NCBI GenBank assembly: GCA_021731425.1
Contig: JAKFXJ010000345.1
Coordinates: 1 to 8,562 of the forward strand
Direction of reading: 5' to 3'
Length of the DNA stretch: 8,562 nucleotides
DNA from: Limnohabitans sp.
GTDB lineage: Bacteria; Pseudomonadota; Gammaproteobacteria; Burkholderiales; Burkholderiaceae_C
Positions 1-6,537 of this stretch are shown piece by piece (position 1 is the first letter of the stretch; every line of letters starts with the position of its first letter). The notes under the pieces were generated by a model. That model ran no database searches and had not been told where the DNA came from. It saw only the letters and a program-made list of their open reading frames with translations. Position numbers and translations under genes: made by a program.

Positions 1-525
1 ACCGCATTGGTGCAAAACCCTTCAGCCGACACCTTGCGCTACATCACCGGAGCTGCTCTGGCCGTGGGTGCAGTGGTCTGCTGGACCTGGTACCCGCTTA
101 AAAACGCCGACTGGCTGCGTGGCCACCCGGAACGCAACCCGCGCGTCTGGGCCACAGCACAAGGCATTGCCACCTTGCCGCTGGCCTTGCTGGGCTATGC
201 CGCGTTTTGGCTCTGGACACTCGCCACCAACGACCCCATGCCCATGCCGCTGGGCCCACGCCCGCTCGAATTCATCGGCCTCATGATGGCCATCGGCCTG
301 TTCGCCTCGTGGCTGGGCACCTTGTGCTGGAACGCCGCCAGCCAACGATTGCCCACCGCCTTGGCGGGGCAACTGATCGTGTTTGAAACCTTGGCGGCGC
401 TCAGCTACGCCTTTTGGCTGCGCGGCCAATGGCCTGAGCCGCTCACGCTGGCAGGCATTGCGCTGCTGGTCGCGGGGGTGATTGGCGGCGTCAGGGTGAA
501 AGCAGAGACTGCAGAAACTGACTAG
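1..525 (+). CDS. EamA/DMT-family transporter, C-terminal part (cut by window start)
   Basis: The reading frame is open from the first base to a TAG at 523-525, so about 174 residues are visible and the true start lies upstream. The TTG and GTG near the left edge are probably internal codons. The visible protein is strongly hydrophobic, with about five likely membrane segments: near residues 14-33, 52-75, 85-112, 121-141 and 148-166. It ends in a short charged tail. The spacing and the stretch with ALAGQLIVFETLAALSYAFW fit the second EamA repeat of a drug/metabolite transporter, whose full length is usually about 300 residues in ten helices. It would sit in the inner membrane and export small metabolites; the substrate cannot be read from sequence. 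It converges on the OsmC-YcaO gene with a 57-bp gap in which I see no convincing terminator hairpin. The family call is fairly sure; the function is not. Confidence 0.8.
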   Translation, partial: TALVQNPSADTLRYITGAALAVGAVVCWTWYPLKNADWLRGHPERNPRVWATAQGIATLPLALLGYAAFWLWTLATNDPMPMPLGPRPLEFIGLMMAIGLFASWLGTLCWNAASQRLPTALAGQLIVFETLAALSYAFWLRGQWPEPLTLAGIALLVAGVIGGVRVKAETAETD

Positions 526-582
526 GGCGACAACCGCCAAGCCTGCTTCACCCGCCTGTTGCCAAGGTGGGCAGTTGGTGCA

Positions 583-2796
583 TCAAGCTGAACTACCCTG
601 CTTGGCTGCAGCCCGCGATCGCGCTGCGTGCAGCTTTTTGTAGCTGTCGAGCAGCCTCTGGTGCCGGTCCAAGCCGTCCAGCTGCAAGCTGGTGGGCGTG
701 AGGCCATGAAAGCGCACGCTGCCCTGCACAGAGCCAATCGCTGCATCCATGCGCTCTTGGCCGAACATGCGCCTGAAGTTGAATTCATAGTCTTCTAAAG
801 CCAAGTCCTCGCCCAGCGTGACTTCGAGCACCACATTCAGGGCTTGGTAAAACAAGCGGCGCTCCACCGTGTTGTCGTTGTATTGCAAGAAGGCACCCAC
901 CAGTTCGTGGGCTTCTTCCAGCTGCTGCAAAGCCAGGTGAATCAAGAGCTTGAGCTCCATCACCGTGAGCTGGCCCCACACCGTGTTGTCGTCGAACTCG
1001 ATGCCGATCAGGGTGGCGATGTCCAGGTAATCGTCCAGTTCGTTGTTCTCCAAGCGATCAAGCAAGGCTTCCAGAGCTTCGTCGTCCAGTCGGTGCAGAT
1101 TGAGCACATCGGCGCGGAACAAGAGCGCTTTGTTGGTGTTGTCCCAAATCAGGTCGTCTACGGGGTACACCTCGGAATAACCCGGCACCAAGATGCGGCA
1201 GGCGGTGGCGCCCAGTTGGTCGTGCACCGTCACATAGGCCTCTTTACCCATGGCTTGCAAGATGCCGAACAGCGTGGCGGCCTCTTGCGCGGTTGCATCG
1301 TTGCCCTGCGCCGAAAAGTCCCATTCCACGAATTCGTGATCGGCCTTGGCGCTGAAAAACCGCCACGACACGATGCCGCTGGAGTCAATGAAGTGTTCCA
1401 CGAAGTTGTTGGGCTCGGTCACGGCGTTGCTGATGAATGTGGGCGCGGGCAGGTCGTTGAGGCCCTCAAAACTGCGACCCTGCAGCAACTCGGTCAAGCT
1501 GCGCTCCAGCGCCACCTCCAGGCGGGGGTGCGCACCAAATGAAGCGAACACGCCGCCCGTGCGCGGGTTCATGAGGGTCACGCACATCACAGGGTACTGA
1601 CCACCCAAAGACGCGTCTTTGACCAAGACCGGGAAGCCCTGTGCTTCCAAAGCTTCAATGCCCGCCACGATGCCGGGGTACTTGGCGAGCACATCCTGCG
1701 GCACGTCGGGCAAGGCCATTTCGCCTTCCAAGATCTCGCGCTTGACGGCCCGCTCAAAAATCTCCGACAAGCACTGCACCTGCGCTTCGACCAGCGTGTT
1801 GCCCGCGCTCATGCCGTTGCTCACGAACAGGTTTTCCACCAGGTTCGAGGGGAAGTACACCACCTTACCGTCGGACTGGCGCACATAGGGCAGTGCACAA
1901 ATGCCGCGCGAGGGGTTGCCCGAGTTGGTGTCGAACAGGTGCGAGGCCTTGAGTTCGCCGTCGGGGTTGTAAACGGCCAAGCAGTGTTCGTCCAACAAGC
2001 CTTTGGGCAGCGCGTCGCGCTTGCCCGGCGGGAACCAGCGCTCGCGGGGGTCGTGCACGAAGTCGGCTTGCGCTAGGTCTTCGCCAAAAAACACGCCCGC
2101 GTAGAAGTGGTTGTTGTACAGGCGCTCGATGTATTCGCCCAGCGCGGAGGCCAAGGCGCTCTCTTTGCTCGAGCCCTTGCCATTGGTGAAGCACATGGGC
2201 GAATGCGCGTCGCGGATGTGCAGCGACCACACATTGGGCACCAGGTTGCGCCACGACGCGATCTCGATCTTGATGCCCAGGTTGGCCAAGACCGCCGTCA
2301 TGTTGGCGATGGTCTGCTCCAGCGGCAAGTCCTTGCCCGCAATGCGGGTCTGCGCCTGCGCACCGGGGTTCAGGGAGAGCAGGGCTTGTGCGTCAGCGTC
2401 GAGGTTGTCCACCGCCTCAACGATGAACGTGGGGCCCGCTTGAATCGCCTTTTTGACCGTGCAGCGATCGATGGAACGCAGGATGCCTTGACGGTCTTTG
2501 TCGGACATGTCGGCCGGCAACTCCACCTGGATCTTGATGGTCTGCAGGTAGCGGTTCTCGGGGTCCACGATGTTGTTTTGCGACAGGCGGATGTGCTCGG
2601 TGGCAATGCCACGCGTCTCGCAATACAGCTTCACAAAGTACGCCGCGCACAAAGCCGACGAGGCCAAAAAATAATCGAAGGGCCCCGGCGCCGAACCATC
2701 ACCCTTGTAGCGGATGGGCTGATCGGCCAGCACGGTGAAGTCGTCAAACTTGGCCTCCATGCGCAGTTTGTCGAGAAAATTGACTTTGATTTCCAT
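583..2796 (-). CDS. ycaO: OsmC-YcaO fusion protein (RimO/S12 methylthiolation accessory type)
   Basis: The protein has 737 residues. I chose the ATG at 2796 because GGAAG (2803-2807) lies 6 nt upstream; a TTG start at 2817 would fall inside the U-tract of a terminator. Residues 1-140 look like an OsmC domain, with GPFDYFLASSALC and the two family-typical cysteines at C50 and C112 (62 apart; the E. coli OsmC pair is about 66 apart), so thiol peroxidase chemistry is possible. From about residue 154 it aligns by eye with E. coli YcaO (VPNVWS, CFTNGKG, ALASALGEY, NGMSAGNT, SLGGQYPV, HFIDSSG). The glutamates of the ATP-binding region are kept (E212, E221, E224, and 337-348). The C-terminal 170 residues are acidic and helical, like the E. 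coli protein's tail. It lacks the PxPxP end of azoline-forming YcaO enzymes, and no precursor peptide lies nearby. E. coli YcaO assists RimO in modifying ribosomal protein S12; that role is inferred here. RimO itself is not in the window. The protein is cytoplasmic, with no signal peptide. Confidence 0.9.
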   Translation of the reverse strand: MEIKVNFLDKLRMEAKFDDFTVLADQPIRYKGDGSAPGPFDYFLASSALCAAYFVKLYCETRGIATEHIRLSQNNIVDPENRYLQTIKIQVELPADMSDKDRQGILRSIDRCTVKKAIQAGPTFIVEAVDNLDADAQALLSLNPGAQAQTRIAGKDLPLEQTIANMTAVLANLGIKIEIASWRNLVPNVWSLHIRDAHSPMCFTNGKGSSKESALASALGEYIERLYNNHFYAGVFFGEDLAQADFVHDPRERWFPPGKRDALPKGLLDEHCLAVYNPDGELKASHLFDTNSGNPSRGICALPYVRQSDGKVVYFPSNLVENLFVSNGMSAGNTLVEAQVQCLSEIFERAVKREILEGEMALPDVPQDVLAKYPGIVAGIEALEAQGFPVLVKDASLGGQYPVMCVTLMNPRTGGVFASFGAHPRLEVALERSLTELLQGRSFEGLNDLPAPTFISNAVTEPNNFVEHFIDSSGIVSWRFFSAKADHEFVEWDFSAQGNDATAQEAATLFGILQAMGKEAYVTVHDQLGATACRILVPGYSEVYPVDDLIWDNTNKALLFRADVLNLHRLDDEALEALLDRLENNELDDYLDIATLIGIEFDDNTVWGQLTVMELKLLIHLALQQLEEAHELVGAFLQYNDNTVERRLFYQALNVVLEVTLGEDLALEDYEFNFRRMFGQERMDAAIGSVQGSVRFHGLTPTSLQLDGLDRHQRLLDSYKKLHAARSRAAAKQGSSA

Positions 2797-2807
2797 GCCG
2801 TGCTTCC

Positions 2808-2835
2808 AAAAAAACAAACGCCCACAACGGGGCGC
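2808..2835 (-). terminator. Intrinsic terminator between msrA and ycaO
   Basis: Read on the minus strand, CGCCC (2834-2830), a six-base loop and GGGCG (2823-2819) are followed at once by TTTGTTTTTTT (2818-2808). This is a classic hairpin plus U-tract and should end msrB-msrA transcripts about 50 nt past the msrA stop. The U-tract ends one base before the GGAAG ribosome-binding site of ycaO, so ycaO needs either readthrough or a promoter that I cannot recognise. A competing pairing exists: GGCGC (2852-2848) can pair with GCGCC (2835-2831), which would break the terminator stem. Confidence 0.7.
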
Positions 2836-2867
2836 TTGGTGTGTGATGCGCCAAGGCCAAGACGAAT

Positions 2868-2884
2868 GGCCCGGCGCCGGGGCC
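2868..2884. repeat. GC-rich inverted repeat just after msrA stop
   Basis: Directly beyond the msrA TGA lies a very GC-rich inverted repeat containing the perfect 12-bp palindrome CCCGGCGCCGGG (2870-2881), with flanking GGCCC/GGGCC arms (2868-2872 and 2880-2884). It is not followed by a T-run on either strand, so I do not call it a terminator. It could stabilise the 3' end of the msr message, or be chance in GC-rich DNA. Confidence 0.4.
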
Positions 2885-3571
2885 TCAACCCCAGAGCTTT
2901 TTAACCCGCGCGTCCCGCCCGCAACTCAAGCGATAGTAGCTGTAGCGCAGCTCGTTCTTCTTGTAGTAGTCCTGGTGGTACTCCTCGGCGTGGTGAAACG
3001 CTGAGCTGGGCGCCAGCTCGGTGTGGATGGTGCTGAAGCGCCCGCTCTTGATCAAGGCATCGCGGCTGGCTTCGGCGGTGGCGCGTTCGGCCTCATTTTG
3101 CCAATAAATCCCGCTGCGGTATTGCGGGCCCACATCACAAAACTGGCGGTCTTTGACGGTCGGGTCGATGTGCCGCCAAAAGTAGTCGACCAACTGCGCA
3201 TAACTCACTTGGCTCGGGTCGTACAGCACCCGCACCGCCTCGGTGTGGCCCGTGTGACCGGCGCTGACTTGCTCGTAAGTGGGATTGAGCGTTTTGCCAG
3301 CGGTGTAGCCCGACTCAACGGCCAGCACACCAGCGAGTTTTTCAAAGTCGGCCTCGATGCACCAGAAACAACCACCGGCAAAAAGGGCGTAAGCCATGGG
3401 CTTGCCGTTGACCACGGGCGCCGCCGCCACGTCGGTGGGCACGGTCTGGGCCGCTGGCACTGGGCCCGCGCTGGAGGACTGGCTGGGCGTGCAAGCCGCC
3501 AACAAGCACGCGCCAGCGGCCCATGCCATGGCCAACCAACGCAGGGGCTTTGAAACAGTCGTGTGGTTCAT
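2885..3571 (-). CDS. msrA: Peptide-methionine (S)-S-oxide reductase MsrA, lipoprotein form
   Basis: The protein has 228 residues and reduces the S epimer of methionine sulfoxide in proteins. Start choice: GAGGG (3579-3583) lies 7 nt before the ATG at 3571, whereas the ATG at 3577 would leave only one base, so 3571 is preferred. Residues 1-26 form a lipoprotein signal (R11, hydrophobic stretch, lipobox L24-A25-A26-C27), followed by a Ser/Ala/Pro linker to about residue 58. The catalytic motif GGCFWC places the nucleophile at C68, with C71 in the motif; C217 near the end is a candidate recycling cysteine. Other family signatures are GHTGHTEAV (105-113), QYRSGIYW and FHHAEEYHQDYY. An aspartate does not follow C27, so outer-membrane sorting is plausible; the domain should act on the periplasmic side. 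It is co-transcribed after msrB. No reductant domain is fused to it, unlike the Neisseria PilB-type Msr protein. Confidence 0.95.
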   Translation of the reverse strand: MNHTTVSKPLRWLAMAWAAGACLLAACTPSQSSSAGPVPAAQTVPTDVAAAPVVNGKPMAYALFAGGCFWCIEADFEKLAGVLAVESGYTAGKTLNPTYEQVSAGHTGHTEAVRVLYDPSQVSYAQLVDYFWRHIDPTVKDRQFCDVGPQYRSGIYWQNEAERATAEASRDALIKSGRFSTIHTELAPSSAFHHAEEYHQDYYKKNELRYSYYRLSCGRDARVKKLWG

Positions 3572-3583
3572 GCTCATGCCCTC
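3571..3583 (-). promoter_or_regulatory. msrB-msrA junction with nested ribosome-binding site
   Basis: The msrA ribosome-binding site GAGGG (3579-3583) lies inside the last codons of msrB. The msrB TGA (3576-3574) is followed after 2 nt by the msrA ATG (3571-3569). An alternative msrA ATG at 3577 would overlap the stop as ATGA. Either way the two reductases are probably translationally coupled. Confidence 0.75.
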
Positions 3584-4068
3584 AATGCGGGAAGGGCTTG
3601 GCCTTCGGGCACAAACGCCAAGGCCACACCGTTGTTGCAAAAGCGCTGGCCCGTGGGTTTGGGCCCGTCATCGAACACATGCCCGTGGTGACCGCCACAG
3701 CGCGAGCAGTGGTATTCGGTGCGCGGGTAGATCAGCTTGAAATCGGTGGACGTGCCCAAAGCACCCGGCAAGGCTTGGAAAAAACTGGGCCAACCCGTGC
3801 CGCTCTCGTATTTGTGGGCCGAACTGAACAAAGGCAAGTTGCAGGCCACGCACACAAAGGTACCGGGCCGCTTCTCGGCGTTGAGCGGGCTGCTGCCGGG
3901 GCGCTCGGTGCCGTGCTCAAACAGCACCGCATACGCAGTTGGTGCGAGCAACTTGCGCCACTCGGCTTTGGTTTTCTTCAGAGGAAAAGCGACCGCCGCC
4001 GCGCTCAAGGGCACGGTGGCACTGGCCAGCCAGGCTGAGATGGTTTTGATCATGTTGCGTCGTTTCAT
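3574..4068 (-). CDS. msrB: Peptide-methionine (R)-S-oxide reductase MsrB, exported
   Basis: The protein has 164 residues and reduces the R epimer of methionine sulfoxide, complementing MsrA. The ATG at 4068 has CAGGT upstream (AGG at 4076-4078, 7 nt spacing). The N-terminus reads KRRNMIK and then a hydrophobic Ala-rich stretch ending in AAAVA near residue 27. This resembles a twin-arginine signal (RRxFLK pattern), though Sec export cannot be excluded. The SelR domain follows: zinc ligands C73/C76 (CVAC) and C121/C124 (CSRC), GTGWPSFF (90-97), GGHHGHVFDDGP, and the catalytic C144 in RFCNNG. These are the only five cysteines, so there is no separate recycling cysteine; it is a one-Cys type like E. 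coli MsrB. Export of a pre-folded zinc protein would suit the Tat route. It is the first gene of the msrB-msrA unit, with its own upstream promoter region. Confidence 0.95.
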   Translation of the reverse strand: MKRRNMIKTISAWLASATVPLSAAAVAFPLKKTKAEWRKLLAPTAYAVLFEHGTERPGSSPLNAEKRPGTFVCVACNLPLFSSAHKYESGTGWPSFFQALPGALGTSTDFKLIYPRTEYHCSRCGGHHGHVFDDGPKPTGQRFCNNGVALAFVPEGQALPALRA

Positions 4069-4111
4069 GGGAATACCTGGTTGGTTGATGAAACACGGGG
4101 CTTCATGACTC

Positions 4112-4138
4112 TATTCGTGCGGCCAGGCGAAAAGTTAC
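4112..4138 (-). promoter_or_regulatory. Candidate ECF sigma-factor promoter for msrB-msrA
   Basis: On the minus strand GTAAC (4138-4134), 16 nt, then CGAATA (4117-4112) precede msrB. Initiation a few bases downstream would give a leader of about 35-40 nt carrying the msrB ribosome-binding site. As I recall it, the Caulobacter sigma-F (ECF) promoter has a GTAAC-type -35 and a CGAA-type -10 with about 16 nt between, and that regulon includes msrA. The match is by eye. No sigma-factor gene lies in the window, and I see no better sigma-70 promoter nearby. Confidence 0.5.
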
Positions 4139-4282
4139 AGCACCCTCCGCATAGATGGGCTTGATTGTCCCGGTTTTGCGCATGAGAAACATCGGTTGAG
4201 TGCCATAACCCCCCAATGGTTCAACTTCTACCAGGCCTTATCCTGCAGCTTCATACTCACAATCTATAGGCATGTAGTTTTC

Positions 4283-4330
4283 CAAGTCAAAACGCAGCCC
4301 CCAGTGACCCGGGTGCTGCGTTTTGACTTG
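4283..4330. terminator. Bidirectional terminator after the fadB-type gene
   Basis: A perfect 16-bp inverted repeat, CAAGTCAAAACGCAGC (4283-4298) and its complement (4315-4330), encloses a 16-nt loop. After one mismatch, three further C-G pairs (4300-4302 with 4311-4313) can form. Each strand reads a GC-rich core stem flanked by AAAA on one side and TTTT on the other, so it can work in both directions. It begins 22 nt past the stop of the fadB-type gene and insulates the msr genes from beta-oxidation transcription. Confidence 0.85.
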
Positions 4331-4352
4331 CAAGCCCTTCTGGGCCTGTGCC

Positions 4353-6521
4353 TCAATACACCGGCTGATGCTGCTTCAAGCTCGCAATCACTTCAGCCTT
4401 CAGCGCAAAACCCGCACCGTACTTCGCGGCCAGTTCAGCACACCGCTTTGCAAACGCATCCACCCCTTGGCCATAAATGAATTGCAGCGCACCACCCGTC
4501 CAGGCCGGAAAGCCGATACCGAAGATCGAGCCGATGTTGCCGTCGTGCACCGAGATCAGCACGCCCTCTTGCAGGCAGCGGGCGGTTTCCACGGCTTGGC
4601 GGTACAGCAGGCGGTCTTTGATGTCTTGCGGGTTGTAGGCCACATCCGATTTTTCAAAGCGGGTTTTCAGCTCGGGCCACAGCGTCTTTTTCTGGCCAGC
4701 AGGGTAGTCGTAAAAACCACCGCCTGCGGCGCGGCCGGGACGTTTGAACTCTTTGACCATGCGCTCGACCAGCAACTCGCCGGGCGTGGCGGTGTGGGTT
4801 TTGCCTTCTTTGGCAAAGTCTTCGCGGGTTTGGTCAAGCACATGCACCGACAGCGACAGCGCTGTTTCGTCCAGCACAGCCAGTGGCCCGACGGGCATGC
4901 CCACTTGCATGGCCAGGTTCTCGATCACGGGGGCGGGGATGCCCTCGCCCAGCATGGCCGCGCCTTCCATGACAAAGGTGCCAAAGGTGCGGCTGGTGTA
5001 AAAGCCCCGCGAATCGTTCACCACAATCGGCAGCTTGCCCAGCGCCTGCACGTAGTCGTATGCGCGGGCAATCGTCTCGTCGTCGGTCTGTGCACCGCGA
5101 ATGATCTCCACCAGCTGCATCTTGTCCACGGGGCTGAAGAAGTGGATGCCGACAAATTTGTTGGCATTGGCGCTGGCCATGGCCAAGCCGCTGATGGGCA
5201 AGGTGGAGGTGTTGCTCGCAAAGAATCCACCTTCGGCCAGCATGGGCTCGGCCTCTTGCGTGACCCGGGCTTTGAGTTCGCGGTTTTCAAACACGGCTTC
5301 GATGATCAGGTCGCAACCCTTGAGGTCTGCGGCGCTGGCCGTGGGCTGGATGAATGACAACAAGGCCGCTTGTTTGTCCGCAGTCATGCGGCCTTTGTCC
5401 ACGCGCTTTTGCGTGAGCTTGTAGCTGTAGGCCTTGCCTTTTTCAGCGGCTTCTAAGCTCACGTCTTTGAGCACCGTGGCGATGCCCCGGCTGGCTTGTG
5501 AATACGCAATGCCCGAGCCCATCATGCCCGCGCCCAAAATGCCCACCTTTTGCGGCTTGTAGCGCGGCGCAGCCTTGGGGCGGCTTTGGCCGCCCTTGAT
5601 GCTGTTCATGTTGAAGAAGAAGGTGTTGATCATGTTGCGTGCCACCTGGCTGGTCATCAGACCTGCGAGGTAACGGCTTTCGATGCGCATGGCGGTGTCA
5701 AAGTCCACCATCGCACCTTCGACCATGGCGGCCAGCGCCGCTTCGGGCGCGGGATACAGGCCGCGTGTTTTTTGCTTGAGCACGGCCGGGGCCACACTCA
5801 GCATGCCCGCGATCTTGGGGTTGCTGGGCGTGCCGCCGGGCATTTTGTAGTCTTTGCGGTCCCACAGGTGTTGGGCCGCTTCGGGCTGGCCTTGGCTGGC
5901 AGCAATGTGCGCCAGAGCGCGGGGGCGCAGCTGGTCGTCGCTGGCCACGATCTCGTGCACCAGGCCCAGCTTTTGCGCTTCTTCGGGGCCGAACAACTTA
6001 CTTTCCAGCACATAAGGCTGCGCGGCCAGCAAGCCCAGCTGGCGCGTCATCTTGGTGATGCCACCACCGCCAGGAATCAAGCCCAGCGTGACTTCGGGCA
6101 GACCAAACTGCGTTTTGGGGTTGGCGGTGGCGATGCGGTGGTGACCGATCAGCGCCACCTCCCAGCCACCACCCAGGGCCGAGCCATTGAGGCAGCTGAC
6201 CACCGGCACGCCTTGCGTTTCAATGGTGCGAAAAGCTTTCTTGATGCCTTCGATGTCGGTAAAGACACGCGGGCCGTCCGAGGCTTGCGAGCGCATCACG
6301 CCCTTGAGGTCGGCCCCTGCAAAAAAGGTGGACTTGGCCGAGGCCAGGATGATCCCTTTTAAAGATGCCTTGTCTTTGGCCACTTGCTCGGCCGCTTGGG
6401 CCAGGTCGTCCTGCCATTGCAGGCACATGGTGTTGACCGGCGAGCCTTGCTCGTCAAAGGTGATGGTGGCGATGCCGTCCGCCAGTTCGTAGCTCAATGT
6501 TTTCAAAATGATTTTGCTCAT
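4353..6521 (-). CDS. FadB/FadJ-type enoyl-CoA hydratase/3-hydroxyacyl-CoA dehydrogenase
   Basis: The protein has 722 residues, close to E. coli FadB (729) and FadJ (714). The ATG at 6521 is preceded by AGGGAAAGAG; longer starts would run into the upstream thiolase gene. Residues 1-190 are the crotonase domain: FFAGADLKG (66-74) forms the oxyanion-hole loop, and both hydratase glutamates are present, E121 (GGGWEVAL) and E143 (GLPEVTLG). The NAD-binding domain starts at about residue 324 with GAGMMG (330-335). S439, H460 (GIHFFSP) and E472 supply the dehydrogenase active site. C-terminal dehydrogenase domains follow to the end. It hydrates 2-enoyl-CoA and oxidises the L-3-hydroxyacyl-CoA in the cytoplasm, handing 3-ketoacyl-CoA to the thiolase encoded 16 nt upstream. 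Isomerase or epimerase activity and chain-length preference cannot be read. I give no symbol because orthology to fadB versus fadJ is undecided. Confidence 0.95.
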   Translation of the reverse strand: MSKIILKTLSYELADGIATITFDEQGSPVNTMCLQWQDDLAQAAEQVAKDKASLKGIILASAKSTFFAGADLKGVMRSQASDGPRVFTDIEGIKKAFRTIETQGVPVVSCLNGSALGGGWEVALIGHHRIATANPKTQFGLPEVTLGLIPGGGGITKMTRQLGLLAAQPYVLESKLFGPEEAQKLGLVHEIVASDDQLRPRALAHIAASQGQPEAAQHLWDRKDYKMPGGTPSNPKIAGMLSVAPAVLKQKTRGLYPAPEAALAAMVEGAMVDFDTAMRIESRYLAGLMTSQVARNMINTFFFNMNSIKGGQSRPKAAPRYKPQKVGILGAGMMGSGIAYSQASRGIATVLKDVSLEAAEKGKAYSYKLTQKRVDKGRMTADKQAALLSFIQPTASAADLKGCDLIIEAVFENRELKARVTQEAEPMLAEGGFFASNTSTLPISGLAMASANANKFVGIHFFSPVDKMQLVEIIRGAQTDDETIARAYDYVQALGKLPIVVNDSRGFYTSRTFGTFVMEGAAMLGEGIPAPVIENLAMQVGMPVGPLAVLDETALSLSVHVLDQTREDFAKEGKTHTATPGELLVERMVKEFKRPGRAAGGGFYDYPAGQKKTLWPELKTRFEKSDVAYNPQDIKDRLLYRQAVETARCLQEGVLISVHDGNIGSIFGIGFPAWTGGALQFIYGQGVDAFAKRCAELAAKYGAGFALKAEVIASLKQHQPVY

Positions 6522-6537
6522 GATGCTCTTTCCCTGG

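Larger units (their letters stand above)
4069..4352. other. 284-bp intergenic region between fadB-type gene and msrB
   Basis: This gap separates two transcription units on the same strand. It holds a small GCCC-TTCT-GGGC hairpin (4334-4345), the large terminator (4283-4330), a stretch of lower GC from about 4200 to 4282 with no gene I can support, and the ECF-like promoter nearest msrB. Only very short open frames occur here, without ribosome-binding sites. Confidence 0.7.

Noticed and set aside
22..540. Minus-strand open frame opposite the EamA transporter
   Set aside because: The plus strand encodes clear membrane helices there; the minus frame is Gln/Arg/His-rich antisense.
526..582. Possible terminator between the convergent transporter and ycaO genes
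   Set aside because: Only 4-bp stems (for example TGCC/GGCA around 560-575) with no T-run on either strand.
583..2796. YcaO as the core of a ribosomal natural-product (azoline or thioamide) cluster
   Set aside because: No precursor peptide, dehydrogenase, TfuA or transporter partner lies beside it, the PxPxP C-terminus is absent, and the sequence resembles E. coli YcaO throughout.
4065..4106. Tiny minus-strand frame of 13 codons starting at 4106 whose TGA overlaps the msrB ATG (possible leader peptide)
   Set aside because: It has no ribosome-binding site, and its ATG falls at or before the transcription start expected from the ECF-like promoter.
4232..4258. Eight-residue minus-strand frame (MKLQDKAW) in the intergenic region
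   Set aside because: Too short, with weak initiation context and no conserved feature I can point to.
4323..5357. Long plus-strand open frame (344 codons) opposite the fadB-type gene, with others at 844-1542, 2107-2904, 5550-6362 and 6508-7077
   Set aside because: All lie antisense to confidently identified genes, are rich in His, Gln, Arg and Val in the way of GC-rich antisense frames, and show no recognisable domain or ribosome-binding site.
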